64,000 bases of DNA from Rhizobium cauense (GTDB taxonomy: Bacteria > Pseudomonadota > Alphaproteobacteria > Rhizobiales > Rhizobiaceae), in NCBI RefSeq assembly GCF_019511525.1, contig NZ_JAEUAT010000005.1, forward strand, positions 310,001 through 374,000. The letters are read 5' to 3'. Of the stretch, positions 49,254 to 60,700 are shown piece after piece (the stretch's first letter is position 1; the number at the start of each line of letters is the position of its first letter). The notes under the pieces are model-generated. The model had not been told where the DNA came from. It saw only the letters and a program-made list of their open reading frames with translations, and did not search any database. A program made the translations under genes and the position numbers.

Positions 49254-51008
49254 CTAGAATTCTTCCCAACTCCCCGCAGCCGGCGCGGCGCTGCCATGTG
49301 CCCTGGCAACGCGGGTAACGAGGTGAAGTGCCGGAGAAGCAGCAGGCCTTTGTGCGCCGCGCTGGGCTTGAGCTTCAGCGAGCCGGAATTGGGCCAGCAA
49401 CCCCCGAAGCGCTTCCGCCTCACCGGCGAGTTTGTGACTTGCGGCTGTGCTTTCCTCGACCATCGCCGCATTCTGCTGTGTAGCCTGGTCCATCGAATTG
49501 ACGGCCTGGTTGATTTCCTTGATGCCGGTTGCCTGCTCTTTCGAACCTTCGACGATCGCGGCGACATTCGCATTGATGTCGCCCACTTGAGTCACGATGG
49601 TTTCCAGCGCCTTGCCTGTCTGGCCAACCAGGTCGACGCCGTTCCTGACGAGCTCGCTTGACTTCGTGATCAGCGACTTGATTTCCTTGGCGGCGCTTGC
49701 CGAGCGTTGGGCGAGTTCACGGACCTCCTGAGCAACAACAGCGAAACCCTTGCCCGCTTCACCGGCACGTGCGGCCTCGACGCCTGCGTTCAGCGCAAGC
49801 AGGTTCGTCTGGAAGGCGATGTCGTCGATAACGCCGATGATGTTGGTGATCTCGCGCGAGGATTGCTCGATCTGATCCATCGCTGAAACGGCGTTGCGGA
49901 CGATGAGGCCGGATTGCTCGGCACCATGCTTCGTCTTGGCCACCAGTTTTCCCGCTTCGTCGGCACGATGGCTGGAGTCATTGACGGTGGTGGTGATCTC
50001 TTCGAGGGCGGCAGCCGTTTCCTCGACGGATGACGCCTGTTGCTCCGTACGCTTCGAGAATGAATCCGCCGAGGCCCCGATCTCGCGCGAACCTGCTGCA
50101 ATCGTCTGGACGCTGTCGCCAATCAATTTCATGGTTTCGGCGAGCTTGGCGACAGTGGCGTTGAAGTCGTGGCGAAGCTGCTCCATGGATGGAACGAAGG
50201 GCGAGTTGACCGTTCTGGTGAGGTCGCCTTCCGACAGATGGCGTAATGCTTCGCCTAGCTGGCCGATCGCGCTCATGCGCTGGGTTACGTCGGTCGCGAA
50301 TTTCACGACTTTATAGACCTTGCCGTCAGCGTCCCTGATCGGGTTGTAGGCGGCCTGAATCCAGATTTCCTTGCCGCCCTTGCCGTAGCGGACGAATTCA
50401 TTGGAGATGAATTCGCCTTGGGCAAGGCGCCGCCAGAAGCCGGTGTACTCGTCCGTCCTGATATAGGACGGATCGCAGAACATGCTGTGGTGCTTGCCAA
50501 TGATTTCGGAGAGCGAGTAGCCCACGGCATTGCAGAAGTTCTCGTTCGCGGTGAGAATTTCGCCGGTCGGCGTGAACTCGATGGCGGCTTGCGATCTCGA
50601 AATCGCGTCGAGCTTGCCGGCGTCCTCCACTGCCTTTCTCTTTACTGCGGTGATGTCAGCCGCGAATTTCACGACCTTGTAGGGCCTCCCGTGCTTGAAT
50701 ACCGGGTTGTAGGACGCCTGGATCCAGATCTCGCGGCCGCCCTTTGCGTGCCGCTTATAGGCGCCCGTATCGTACTCGCCGCGGCCGAGCCGCGCCCAGA
50801 ACTCCCGGTATTCCGCCGTCGCCGTGTAGGCCGGATCACAGAACATGCTGTGATGCTTTCCGACGATCTCCATCAGGCCGTAGCCGAGCGCGCTGCAGAA
50901 ATTCTCGTTCGCCCTCAGCACGTTGCCTTTCAGGTCGAACTCGATGATGGCCTGCGACTTCGAAATGGCATCTAGAACATGCCTTGAATCAGATGATAGA
51001 CCGAACAT
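49254..51008 (-). CDS. Soluble chemoreceptor with two PAS domains and CheR-tethering tail
   Basis: A 584-residue methyl-accepting chemotaxis protein with no membrane segment. Two closely similar PAS domains (about 7-118 and 130-240) each contain [10 protein letters not shown] and EIWIQA.YNP. A HAMP-like segment (about 250-295) and the signalling hairpin follow, with the tip [20 protein letters not shown]. The C-terminus is GSWEEF, which fits the xWxxF pentapeptide that tethers CheR/CheB. The layout resembles BdlA of Pseudomonas, which controls biofilm dispersal. I chose ATG 51008, which has a GGGGA element upstream. The ligand or cofactor is unknown. Confidence 0.88.
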   Translation of the reverse strand: MFGLSSDSRHVLDAISKSQAIIEFDLKGNVLRANENFCSALGYGLMEIVGKHHSMFCDPAYTATAEYREFWARLGRGEYDTGAYKRHAKGGREIWIQASYNPVFKHGRPYKVVKFAADITAVKRKAVEDAGKLDAISRSQAAIEFTPTGEILTANENFCNAVGYSLSEIIGKHHSMFCDPSYIRTDEYTGFWRRLAQGEFISNEFVRYGKGGKEIWIQAAYNPIRDADGKVYKVVKFATDVTQRMSAIGQLGEALRHLSEGDLTRTVNSPFVPSMEQLRHDFNATVAKLAETMKLIGDSVQTIAAGSREIGASADSFSKRTEQQASSVEETAAALEEITTTVNDSSHRADEAGKLVAKTKHGAEQSGLIVRNAVSAMDQIEQSSREITNIIGVIDDIAFQTNLLALNAGVEAARAGEAGKGFAVVAQEVRELAQRSASAAKEIKSLITKSSELVRNGVDLVGQTGKALETIVTQVGDINANVAAIVEGSKEQATGIKEINQAVNSMDQATQQNAAMVEESTAASHKLAGEAEALRGLLAQFRLAEAQAQRGAQRPAASPALHLVTRVARAHGSAAPAAGSWEEF

Positions 51009-51323
51009 TCCCCATCCCCCGTGATGCAGGCGCCATTGCGGCGTCAGCCTTTTGATCGAAGCCCGCGAACATCTGATCCGGTGTGACAGTTGGCATGCGC
51101 CTGCGAAACAACCGACAGTCGCGCTACCAATCCTAGATCGAAATTCGCTGGAGACCTCACAACCGATGATCAAGCTTCAACGGTTAATGCCTAGTTTATG
51201 AGAAATAGCGAATTTAATATTCGTTCTATAGTAGAATTCGTGATGCATTTCTTATAATGATTGTGTCAGTCAACAAAAAAGCCGCCTCTGCGGGCGGCTT
51301 CTGCATTCTTGTTGGGCGTCGTA
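51009..51323. other. Intergenic region between the chemoreceptor gene and cheW
   Basis: About 315 bases without a convincing gene. It holds the cheW terminator (51274-51300) and an AT-rich stretch that probably contains the chemoreceptor promoter on the minus strand. A small inverted repeat, CGAAT/ATTCG around five bases, lies at 51209-51223. Confidence 0.5.
51274..51300 (-). terminator. Rho-independent terminator of cheW
   Basis: On the minus strand, aagccgcc and ggcggctt pair around six bases and are followed by a run of T. It lies 23 bases after the cheW stop. Confidence 0.85.
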
Positions 51324-51800
51324 TCAGGCGGCGAGATCGTCTGTCTCGCTTTCCTTGAACATTTTGGCGAGGTTCAGGAAGCAGATCATCCCATTTTCGG
51401 AAGCGATGATGCCTTCGCAGAAAGCGCGGTCAAACGAGGCCGTAACTTCCGGAACCGGCTGGACCTGGCTGGACGAGATCGTGAGGATGTCGGAGACCCG
51501 ATCAACCAGCATGCCGATGACCATGTTGTGGACCTCGGCGACGACGATGGCACTGCGCTCGTTGGCCACCGTGCTCTTCATGCCGAGCTTGAAGGCAAGG
51601 TCGATAATCGGAATAACGGAACCGCGCAGATTCATGACGCCGATGACATCGGAGGGCGCATGAGGAATCGGCGTGGAGGGTGCCCAGCCTCGAATTTCGC
51701 GGATTGTCGTCGTCTTAACGCAGAATTCCTGATCGTGCAGTCTGAAGGCAATGATCTCAAGCGTATCGCCGCTGAAATTCGTGGAGTTGATCGTAGCCAT
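51324..51800 (-). CDS. cheW: Chemotaxis coupling protein CheW
   Basis: Couples receptors to CheA. The 158-residue protein shows the CheW beta-barrel pattern: LEIIAFRLHDQEFCVKTTTIREI at the start, VIGVMNLRGSVIPIIDLAFKLG in the middle and the later IGMLVDRVSDIL. The ATG at 51800 gives a normal N-terminus; the longer frame adds an atypical hydrophobic tail. It probably serves the neighbouring soluble receptor. No cheA, cheY or cheR gene is in the window. Confidence 0.9.
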   Translation of the reverse strand: MATINSTNFSGDTLEIIAFRLHDQEFCVKTTTIREIRGWAPSTPIPHAPSDVIGVMNLRGSVIPIIDLAFKLGMKSTVANERSAIVVAEVHNMVIGMLVDRVSDILTISSSQVQPVPEVTASFDRAFCEGIIASENGMICFLNLAKMFKESETDDLAA

Positions 51801-51976
51801 AAGTATTGTCCCAACCGTCAAAAGCCAGGGCAGAAGCAACCGCGCCACCATTGGCGAGGATGGACTTTGCCTTCAAACCGCGCGTGCTCTTCCCAATGGG
51901 AGTTTCGATACGGTTGTTCCAGACCTTAGTGGAAGAGTGTTGCCCAAATCTAAATTGAAGGCGCTGATTTTTGACC

Positions 51977-51999
51977 GGGCAATGTAGTGAGCATTGCCC
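51977..51999 (-). terminator. Hairpin after rocD (weak terminator candidate)
   Basis: An 8-bp perfect stem (gggcaatg/cattgccc) with a seven-base loop lies 15 bases past the rocD stop. On the minus strand it is followed by ggtcaaaaatc, a poor T-run, so termination is uncertain. Confidence 0.45.
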
Positions 52000-52013
52000 A
52001 GTCCTGATGCTGC

Positions 52014-53213
52014 TCAGGCGAGCGTTTTTTCGATCTGCTCGACCGCCCAGTCGACCTGGCTCCTGGTGATGACCAGCGGCGGGGCGAGGCGGATCGTGTG
52101 TTCGTGGGTATCCTTGGCAAGCAGGCCGCGATCCTTCAGGGTGTAGCAGTACTGGCGGGCTCCGCCGGCTTCCGGCACGAGTTCGACCGCCATCATCAGT
52201 CCACGGCCGCGGACGTCCTTGACGATGTTGGAGCGAATGGAGCGCAGTCCTTCGAGGAAGTAGTCGCCCATCTTTTCGGCATTTTCGATCATGCCTTCTT
52301 CGGTCAGGACCCGGAGTGCGGCGCGCGCTACGGCGCAGGCAAGCGGGTTGCCGCCGAAGGTCGAGCCGTGCTGTCCAGGCTTCAGGACACCGAGGACCTC
52401 GGAATTCGAAAGCACGGCCGAGACCGGGTAGAAGCCGCCGGAGAGCGCCTTGCCGATCAGCGTCACGTCGGCCTCAATGCCCTCGTGCTCTTCGGCCAGC
52501 AGCTTGCCGGTGCGTCCGAGGCCGGTCTGGATTTCGTCGAGGATCAGCGTCACCTTGTTCTCGGTGCAGAGTTCGCGCACGCGCTTGAAGTAGCCGGGTT
52601 CCGGTATGATGACGCCCGCCTCGCCCTGGATCGGCTCGATCAGCGCCGCGACCGTGTTCTCATTGATGGCGGCGGCGAACGCGGCGGCGTCGCCGAACGG
52701 AACCGTGCGGAAGCCCGGTGTGTAGGGACCGAAGCCGGTCCGGGCGTCGGGATCGGTCGAGAAGCTGACGATGCTCAGCGTGCGACCGTGGAAATTGTCG
52801 GCGCAGACGATGATCTCGGCCTTGCCTTCAGGCACGCCCTTCACCTCGTAGCCCCACTTGCGCACTGCCTTGATTGCAGTCTCGACTGCTTCGGCGCCCG
52901 AGTTCATCGGCAGGATCTTGTGGGAGCCGGTCAGCGCCGCAAGCTCTTCGTAGAGATGCGCGAGCTGGTCGTTGCGGAAGGCACGGGAAGTCAGCGTAAG
53001 CTTGCCGGCCTGCTCGACCATCGCGGCGAGGATCTTCGGATGGCAATGTCCCTGGTTCACGGCCGAGTAGGCCGAGAGGCAGTCGAGATACCGCTTGCCG
53101 TCCGTATCCCAGACATAGACGCCTTCGCCGCGGGTCAAAACGACATCGAGCGGTTTGTAGTTGTGGGCGCCGAGGCGCTGTTCGGTGTCGATCAGGTTCT
53201 TGGAGTTGCTCAT
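52014..53213 (-). CDS. rocD: Ornithine aminotransferase
   Basis: Transfers the delta-amino group of ornithine to 2-oxoglutarate, giving glutamate-5-semialdehyde. The 399-residue class III PLP enzyme has [13 protein letters not shown] near residue 105, [12 protein letters not shown] with the PLP Asp near 228, and the PLP Lys in [12 protein letters not shown] near 255. GAGGAG precedes the ATG. It lies 11 bases after the arginase gene, so the two form an arginine catabolic unit. Acetylornithine aminotransferase is the main alternative, but the N-terminal NYKPLDVVL and the arginase partner favour RocD. Confidence 0.93.
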   Translation of the reverse strand: MSNSKNLIDTEQRLGAHNYKPLDVVLTRGEGVYVWDTDGKRYLDCLSAYSAVNQGHCHPKILAAMVEQAGKLTLTSRAFRNDQLAHLYEELAALTGSHKILPMNSGAEAVETAIKAVRKWGYEVKGVPEGKAEIIVCADNFHGRTLSIVSFSTDPDARTGFGPYTPGFRTVPFGDAAAFAAAINENTVAALIEPIQGEAGVIIPEPGYFKRVRELCTENKVTLILDEIQTGLGRTGKLLAEEHEGIEADVTLIGKALSGGFYPVSAVLSNSEVLGVLKPGQHGSTFGGNPLACAVARAALRVLTEEGMIENAEKMGDYFLEGLRSIRSNIVKDVRGRGLMMAVELVPEAGGARQYCYTLKDRGLLAKDTHEHTIRLAPPLVITRSQVDWAVEQIEKTLA

Positions 53214-53224
53214 TGTCGTTCTCC

Positions 53225-54160
53225 TCAGGCGGCGCGGGTCGGACGGTCGAAGATGCGACGGCCGAATAGGCTTGCCGTCAACTCCACCAGGATCCGGGCG
53301 CTCTTGCCGCGGTCATCGAGGAAGGGGTTCAGTTCGACGAGGTCGAGCGAGGAGACAAGGCCGCTGTCGCAGAGCATTTCCATGATGAGATGCGCCTCAC
53401 GGAAGGTTGCGCCGCCGGGCACCGTCGTGCCGACGCCGGGCGCGATCTCCGGGTCGAGGAAATCGACGTCGAGGCTTACATGCAGCAGGCCGTTTGCATC
53501 GGACACGACGCCCAGGATCTGGCGGATCGTTGCGGCAACGCCCTGTTCGTCAAGCCAGCGCATGTCGAAGACGTTGACGCCGTGCTCCTTGATCAGCTCC
53601 CGTTCCGGTGCATCGACCGAGCGGATGCCGACCTGGAAGACGTTGCGCGGGTCAACGAACGGGCGATCCTTCGGCAGGATTTCGGCAAGCTCGGCCTGAC
53701 CACAAAAGTATGCGACCGGCATGCCGTGAATATTGCCGGAGGGCGAGGTCGCGGGCGTGTTGAAATCGGAATGGGCATCGAGCCAGAGGACGAAGAGCGG
53801 TCGGCCCTGCTTGGCCGCGTAGCGTGCCATGCCGGATACGGTACCCATCGACAGGCTGTGATCTCCGCCGAGGATGAGCGGGAAGCGACCAGCTGCGGCT
53901 GCTTCGTAAACGCCTGCCTCGAGCGCACGGGTGAATGCGCCGACGATGCGCAGATTGTGGGCTTTCGGATGGTTCGGCAGGTCGCGTGCGGGGACGACAT
54001 GCACATCGCCAGCGTCCACTACGTCGTGGCCAAGATCGATCAGGGTCTGGTCGACACCTGCGATGCGAAGCGCGGCCGGTCCCATCGCCGCGCCTCGGCG
54101 TCCCGAACCTTCTTCCAGCGGCGCTCCAATAAGTGTGACCGATCTTGCTTGTGGCTGCAT
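53225..54160 (-). CDS. rocF: Arginase
   Basis: Hydrolyses arginine to ornithine and urea at a dimanganese centre. The 311-residue protein has the metal-binding segments [20 protein letters not shown] and SLDVDFLDP, and the C-terminal SLDLVELNP, all typical of arginase. The ATG at 54160 places the family start LIGAPLEEG at residues 10-18. First gene of the arginase-rocD unit, divergent from an Lrp-type regulator across 129 bases. The symbol rocF is by function; rhizobial genomes also use arcA or argI. Confidence 0.93.
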   Translation of the reverse strand: MQPQARSVTLIGAPLEEGSGRRGAAMGPAALRIAGVDQTLIDLGHDVVDAGDVHVVPARDLPNHPKAHNLRIVGAFTRALEAGVYEAAAAGRFPLILGGDHSLSMGTVSGMARYAAKQGRPLFVLWLDAHSDFNTPATSPSGNIHGMPVAYFCGQAELAEILPKDRPFVDPRNVFQVGIRSVDAPERELIKEHGVNVFDMRWLDEQGVAATIRQILGVVSDANGLLHVSLDVDFLDPEIAPGVGTTVPGGATFREAHLIMEMLCDSGLVSSLDLVELNPFLDDRGKSARILVELTASLFGRRIFDRPTRAA

Positions 54161-54200
54161 GCGTCCCTCTCCTGCTCGCGTTTCGAAGGTATATTGAGAC

Positions 54201-54236
54201 ATCGGCACGGCGACAAATAGATGAAAAAGTGCCGAT
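54201..54236. promoter_or_regulatory. Inverted repeat between arginase and Lrp-type genes (candidate operator)
   Basis: ATCGGCAC (54201-54208) and GTGCCGAT (54229-54236) are perfect reverse complements separated by 20 bases; arm centres lie 28 bases apart. It sits in the divergent promoter region and could be bound by the adjacent Lrp-type regulator. A second AT-rich stretch (gattgatcagtttgataagt) follows at 54247-54266. Confidence 0.5.
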
Positions 54237-54289
54237 AATGCGCTACGATTGATCAGTTTGATAAGTCTATTTTGACAAAGTGACGGCCC

Positions 54290-54718
54290 ATGGACGATCT
54301 TGATCAGGAACTGCTCAGCGCCTTGCGGCACAATGCGCGCACTCCGGTTTCCTCCCTTGCCGCAATAACCGGCGCATCGCGTGCGACGGTCGCGGCGCGT
54401 ATCGACCGGTTGGTTGCCAACGGCACCATTACAGCATTCACGGTCCGCACCGGCCATGAAACCCGCGCGGCGGGCGTGCGCGCGATTGTCATGATCGAGG
54501 TACTGGGCAAGCTTGCGGACAAGGTCGCCGATCAGCTTCGCGGTTTGCCGCAGGTGCGCGCGTTGCACAGCACCAACGGGAAATGGGATTTCATTGCCGA
54601 ACTTGAGGACCGCGATCTCGTTTCCTTCGACGAAACGCTGCGCCGCATCCGACTGATCAATGGCATCAATACGACAGAAACCAATATCCTGCTGAAGACC
54701 AGCAAGACCGGCTTCTAG
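54290..54718 (+). CDS. Lrp/AsnC-family transcriptional regulator
   Basis: A 142-residue regulator with an N-terminal helix-turn-helix (LDQELLSALRHNARTPVSSLAAITGASRATV, about 4-34) and a C-terminal RAM effector domain (about 65-135). By position, it is the likely regulator of arginase-rocD, perhaps sensing arginine or ornithine. Its stop overlaps the stop of the convergent tamB by four bases. Confidence 0.88.
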   Translation: MDDLDQELLSALRHNARTPVSSLAAITGASRATVAARIDRLVANGTITAFTVRTGHETRAAGVRAIVMIEVLGKLADKVADQLRGLPQVRALHSTNGKWDFIAELEDRDLVSFDETLRRIRLINGINTTETNILLKTSKTGF

Positions 54719-57700
54719 TATTCGTGTTCGTAGACGATGCCGGCTTCCCCTTCACCGTCTCCACCTGCTCCGGCGCGCAGTTTGACGCCACGGCCGACAT
54801 CGAGGTTGATGATCGCCTTCGCTCCGCCCTTGCCTGTCGTCTGTTGCAGTTCGAAGTAGGTTCGGTCGTTGAGATAACGGCCGACGCTGACGCTCGTACG
54901 GCCCTGGGCATCGGTGCTGATGTCGAGATCGTCGACGCCAAGCTGGTTGCGAAGACCTTGGAACAGCGATCCGGACCGACCGCCGGCCAGCTGGGCGACG
55001 GCATCCGCTAATTGCGCGATCTGAACCGGCGACAGCCTCGACAACGACTGGCCGAATATCAGCTGTGCTAGAACTTCGTCCTGCGGCAAGGCCGGTGACG
55101 AAGAGAAGGTGATCGAAGGATCGGTCGCAAGCCCCGTCACATCGACCGTCAGCGTTGTCGAGCCGGATGTCGAACTGGCTTCCATGTCGAGTGCAGGGGT
55201 GAGATCGCCCGCAAACGTGATCCGGCTCCTGTTGGTAAAATCGAGGCGGCGATTGAGAATCGTCAGTCGACCGCGCCGCATGGTGAAGCCGCCTGAAACG
55301 ATCGGCTCCGCCGCTGTTCCCCGGATCGTGACGCTGCCGCCGAGTTCGGCATCGATGCCGCGACCGCGCACGAAGATCTGGGAGGGAGCGTCCAACTGCA
55401 GATCAAGATTGAGGGTGTTCGATTTTGTGCGCGCGCCCTGCTGGCTCTCGTCGCGCAACTGGGCGAGAACGTTCCTCGGTGCGTTGATGTGCCGGATGTC
55501 GATTTCGCGCAGCGAGTTCGGCAGCTTCTCGGGCACGGTGATCGATGCCCGTTCCAGCCGCAATCTGCCATTCAGCGTCGGGCCGGCGAGCAGAGGGCCG
55601 CGCAGGCCGATCGTGCCATCGACGGTTGCCACGACGAGCGTGCCATCGACATAGACGGCTCTGTCGAGCCGCACGTCGATGTTGGCCGGGAAATTGGCGT
55701 CTGGCCGTATCCCGACGCTGCCGGACGCGGAGACGCTGCCACCACTGGCAAGTTGTCCGGTAAGGCGCGAGATCACCGCCTCGTTGCCGTTGAAGCGGAT
55801 GTCGGCTGACAGGTTGTTGACGGCAAGGTTGCGGCGAACATCGATGAACCTTGCACCGCTCGTCGTCACCGTGCCGTTCACCGACGGGGCGGCCGCAGTG
55901 CCGCTGATCTGCAGATTGAGGTTGGCAGTGCCCTCGGCGACAAAGCCTTGTGCGGCAAGCTGCGTGCCCAGGACCGCGAAAGGCAGGTTTCCGGAGAAGC
56001 GCATGTCCATCGCACGATTGCCGGTGATGGTAATGCTGCCGCCACCCCTCAGCGAGAGCCCTGCATCGCCGGCGAGATTGGTGTCGATCGTCAAACGATT
56101 GTTGTTCAAGCGTCCGTTCGCGGCGATGGTAAGGGGCGACAGTCCGGCACTTCGGGTCTGGCTGGTTGCAGCACCCCGCCAGTCAAGATTGAAGTCCACT
56201 GTGGGCAGGGGGAGCCTGCCTGACGCCTTGACCGAGCCGGAAATATTACCTTCGGCGGCAAGCGCGGGAACGAACGCGTTTGCGAGACCGGCAGGCAAAT
56301 TGGAGATGTCGGCATCAATGGCGAGCGAGCGGGCATTCGGCCCCGTCACGACGAAGTTGCCACCAGCTTTCATCGACACGCCGCTGCCGCCGAGGTTCGT
56401 GTTGAAGTCGAGCCTGCCATTCGCGAGCTTGCCGGCTGCGTTGGCGGATAGCGGCCGGATGCCGGATGCTCTTGTCTGTGTGGTTGCCGCGTCCCGCCAG
56501 TCCGCCTTGAAATCGATGATCGGATTGGCTGGCGTTCCAGACGTCTTTGCCGAGCCCGATATCGTCCCCTCCGCGCCGAGGTTCGGGACGAAGCCATTCG
56601 CAAGGCTCGCCGGAAGGTTCGCGATATCCGCGTCGACCGAAAGGCCCTGAACGCTCGCGCCTTGCAGGTTTGCCGTGCCCCTCGCTTTCAGTAGCGTGCT
56701 GCGGCTGCTGTTCAACGTCGCGTCGAAGGAAATCTTGTTGTCGGTGATGTTGCCGGCGGCGTTCAGTCGAAGGCCGGAAAGGTTGGCGGCTCTGGTCTGG
56801 CGCGTCCCGGCATTATTCCAGTCGAGCTTGAAGTCGACGGCCGGCACAGGAAGCGAGCCGGAGGCAGTTGCCGTCCCGGAGATCGTTCCTTCAGCACCTA
56901 GATCCGGCATGAAATTATTGATGAGTGCGGCAGGAAGATTGCTGAGCGTCGCATTCGCCTGCAGACCCTTCACGGCGGTGCCTTCAATTGTCACCTTGCC
57001 GTTCGCTTTCAGAGCGGAGCCGCCATCGCCGTCCAGGTTTGTCTCGAAGTCGAGCGTATTGTTGGCAAAGGTTCCCCTTGCGCCGAGCGCGAGGGCAGAT
57101 AGACGCGCCGCTTTTGTCTGGGCGGTCGCAAGGTCCTTCCAGGTGACGTCGAATTTTGCCGCCGGCTGTTGAAGCGTTCCGGAGGCAGAGGCGGTCCCAG
57201 AGATCGTGCCGCTTGCGCCCAGATTGGGGACGAAGGCGTTCGCGAGGCTCGCCGGAACGTTGCGTATCGTTGCATCGGCCGTCAGGCTCTCGATTGTCGT
57301 GCCCGCCAGTGAGAGGTTGCCCGAGGCGTTCAGTGCCATGCCGCCGTTCGCGGTGAGGTCGCTTTTGACCGTCAGCTTTCCGTCTGCAAAGTCGCCGTTC
57401 GCCGTCATCCTGATGCCGGAAAGGCGGGCCGCTTTCGTGTGGCTGGTTGCAGCATCCTTCCAAGAAAGATCGAATGTTGCTGCGGGTGTCGGCAACTTGC
57501 CCGACGCTGATACGCTTCCTGATATCAATCCTTCCGCAGCCAGATTCGGGACGAAGCTATTGGCCAGGGCTGCCGGAATATTGGCTACCTGTCCTTCGAG
57601 CTTCAACGTCTGGGCATCGGCACCAGCCACCACAAAATTGCCGGTGGCTTGCAGCGAAAGACCGCCGCTACCGCGGGCGCCGGCATCGAAGTTCAGAATA

Positions 57701-60700
57701 TTGTCCTTGAGGTTGCCGTTCGCCGTCACCCCCAGAGACGAGAGTTTGGCGCTTTTGGTCTGGCTTGTTGCGGCGTTCTTCCAGTTCAGCTTGAAATCGA
57801 GTGTCGGAGCCGGAAGCTTTCCCGCCGCAGTGACGTTACCCGAAATGGAACCCTCGGCAGCCAGGCCGGGAACAAACGCGTTCGCCAATCCGGCGGGGAC
57901 GTTGACGATATCGCCGTCGATATTCAGCGTCTGCGCGTCCGGGCCACCGGTCACGACACTGCCGGAGGCCTTCAGCGATACCCCGCCCTTGCCGCTTGCG
58001 TTTGTTTCGAAGTCGAGCGTGTTGTTGGCGAACTTCCCGTTCGCATCAATCGCTAGGGGTGCGAGCCCTGCGCCCTTCGTCTGGCTGGTGGCCGCATCCT
58101 TCCAATCCAGCTCGAAATTGACGATCGGCGCTGCAGGTATGCCGGTGACGGTGACCTTGCCTGAGATTGTCCCTGCGGCATCGAGCTTCGGGACGAAGTT
58201 GTTGGCAAGGCTTGCAGGCAAGTTCCTGATATCAGCCTTGATATCAAGTGTTTCGCCGACCGAACCACTAACGTGAACCGAGCCGTCGCCGGTCTTGAGT
58301 TCCATCGCATTCAGCGCGACGGTGCCGCCGCTGATCGACACTTCCGACGGCGACGATAGTTCTACCAGGATGCCGCGTGGTTTCGCCGAGAAGCGGTCGA
58401 GACGAAGCAGCGTCGTACCGGCATTCACTTCGACATTGCCAGCCGCCACAAGCGGCTCCCTGTCATAGGTCGCGTCGAGATCGAAGTTCGTGCGGTTCTG
58501 TTGCTGCGTGAAGTTCAGCGCTAGGCCTTCCGCCTTGTTGGGACCTGAAGCGAGCTCATCCGCCTTGATCGTGCCTGTTGCGGCGAAAGCCTTGAGGTCG
58601 TTGACCACAATGTTGACGTTCGGGTTGATGACCACAAGCGTGCCACGCTTCAGGCCGCTGCCGGATGCAACAACTTTGAGGGCGATCTTGCCGTTGTCAT
58701 TGGCAATATCGACCGATCCCTTCAGGTCGCCCTCTGCCTTCTGTCCTCCAAGCGCGGCGAGAAGGCTGAGATCGGGGAAGTCGAATGTCAGCGCGCCTGT
58801 TGGTTCGAAGCTCGGGGACAACTCAACGTTGCCGGTCAGCCGATTGCTGCCTACGTCGGCCGCGATCGATGGAAGCTGTATCTTGCCATCCACTGCCTGA
58901 ACGGATGTGCTGACATTGATCGGCTGGTCGTCAATCGTGCCCTTGGCAGTGATATCGGCCCTCGGCGCCTCCGGGTTTGCCGTTCCGGAAAGATTGACTT
59001 CGAGCTCTTTGACCTGCCGGCCGGCCATCACGAGCGAGGGTCCCTTGATGTTTGCCGTTAGCGCCAGAGCAGAGACGTTCCCCTTCGCACTAAGCTGGTA
59101 GTCAAGTTGGCCCGTTGCACCTTGCAACAGCGCTTGGATATCAGGGATGCGACCGGAGAGATTGGCATCGAGCGTGTCCTCATCGAGTACGACCCCGCCC
59201 GTGGCCTCCAGTGCGTTCGACTTGATGGAAAGATTTGAGACGTTGAATTTCGAGGGAAGTGTCCCGGCTACCTGGCTTTCGATTACGATCGGCGAAGTGA
59301 AGCGGGCTGCGACTGCCGGCGGCAGTGCCGCCGGTTGAACGGTGAGCTTGACGTTGCCGGTCAACGAGCTGGCGCTCAATTTATAGGCGCCGTTGAGGCC
59401 TGCGTTGGCGGCTGCGCTTTCTATTGTCGCGCCGTTGAAACCAAGCGTATCCGATGAGATCTGCAGCGGCAGAGTAATCGTGACAGGACCCCGAACCGCT
59501 CGGTTCAGGTCGGGGTTGACGAACGAAGTGTCACCCGCTGCGAGCGTGATCTGAACGCTCCCGGAGCGGCCGGCGAGATTGAAGTTGTCGCTTTTTGCCG
59601 TCAGCTTCACGTTGCCCATCGTGGCCTGCGGCAGCGCGGCGGAATCGAGTGAGGCGCTCGCGTTGAGGCGGGATGCCTTAGCATCGCCGGTCAGCGAAAG
59701 ATTGATGCCTGATATCAGGAAGCGCGCTTCGCCCTCGGCCAGTGGCCAGCGGAAATCGACGGGCCCCGACGTTCCCAAAAGGTTGGCGTTCAGGCTGTTC
59801 TTGCCCTTTGGATCCAGCGTGCCTGATGCAGCAATCACAACGGCGCCTGTCGCCAGATTCCCGGTCTGAATATCGATCTTGCCCTTGTTGTCGAAGGTCG
59901 CGGCAAGGTCGATGTTCGTCTGCCCCGCAAAAAGCGGGCGGAAGGCGGCCGGCAACAGCGAACTGAGGTCACCGCCGCCCTTGAGGTCGAGGTGGTGGAG
60001 ATTATCAGGCGTCAGCGTGTGGTGTGCCTGGATCGCGGCGCGCTGCTGTCCATCGAGCGCTGCCTGTAGCTGGCCTCGCCAGTCGGAGATCGGTCCGTCG
60101 CCCGTCAGGCCGATTTCCACGGCCGGGTTGCCGGGCAGCGCAAGGAGGCCTGCGAGCAGGCCGCCCTTCGGCTCCGTGAGCTTCGCCTTCAGGCGCAACT
60201 GGTTGCGATCCGGCATGAAGGCCACATCGGCGACGAGCTTTGCGTCGGGAGCATCATGACGGCGGACGTTGATCGATGCGTTCCCACCTTCGTTGTCGGC
60301 GCGCACGCTGCCGTCAGCGGCAAGCGAGAAGGCTCGCCCGATCAGCGATTGGGCGAGGTTGATTTCCGGCAGGGAGATCCTGTCGATATCGATCGTCACA
60401 GGTAGCGAAAAGCCGCCTTCACCTTCGCCTTCCGCGGCCGGACGCGACGGGAGCGTGCGAACGGGTTGGCGCAGGATGTGGATCGCTGCAGTTTCGACAC
60501 TTCTGGCGTGGAACCGGCCGGTCAGCAGGGCCAGGGGATTCCAGTTTATCGCAAGCCCGTCGACCTGCGCGAAGATGCCCTTCGTGTCCGAAAGCACGAT
60601 CTGGCTGGCGCGCAAGCCACCGGTCAGCAGCCCTTCGGGATTCTCGACCCTGATGGTCATATCCCGGTTGGAGAGGCTCGAGGCGACGCGGTCGGTGACG

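Noticed and set aside
54247..54266. An FNR/FixK box (TTGAT-N4-ATCAA) in front of the Lrp-type gene
   Set aside because: The two TTGAT elements are direct repeats and not inverted, so they do not form the box.
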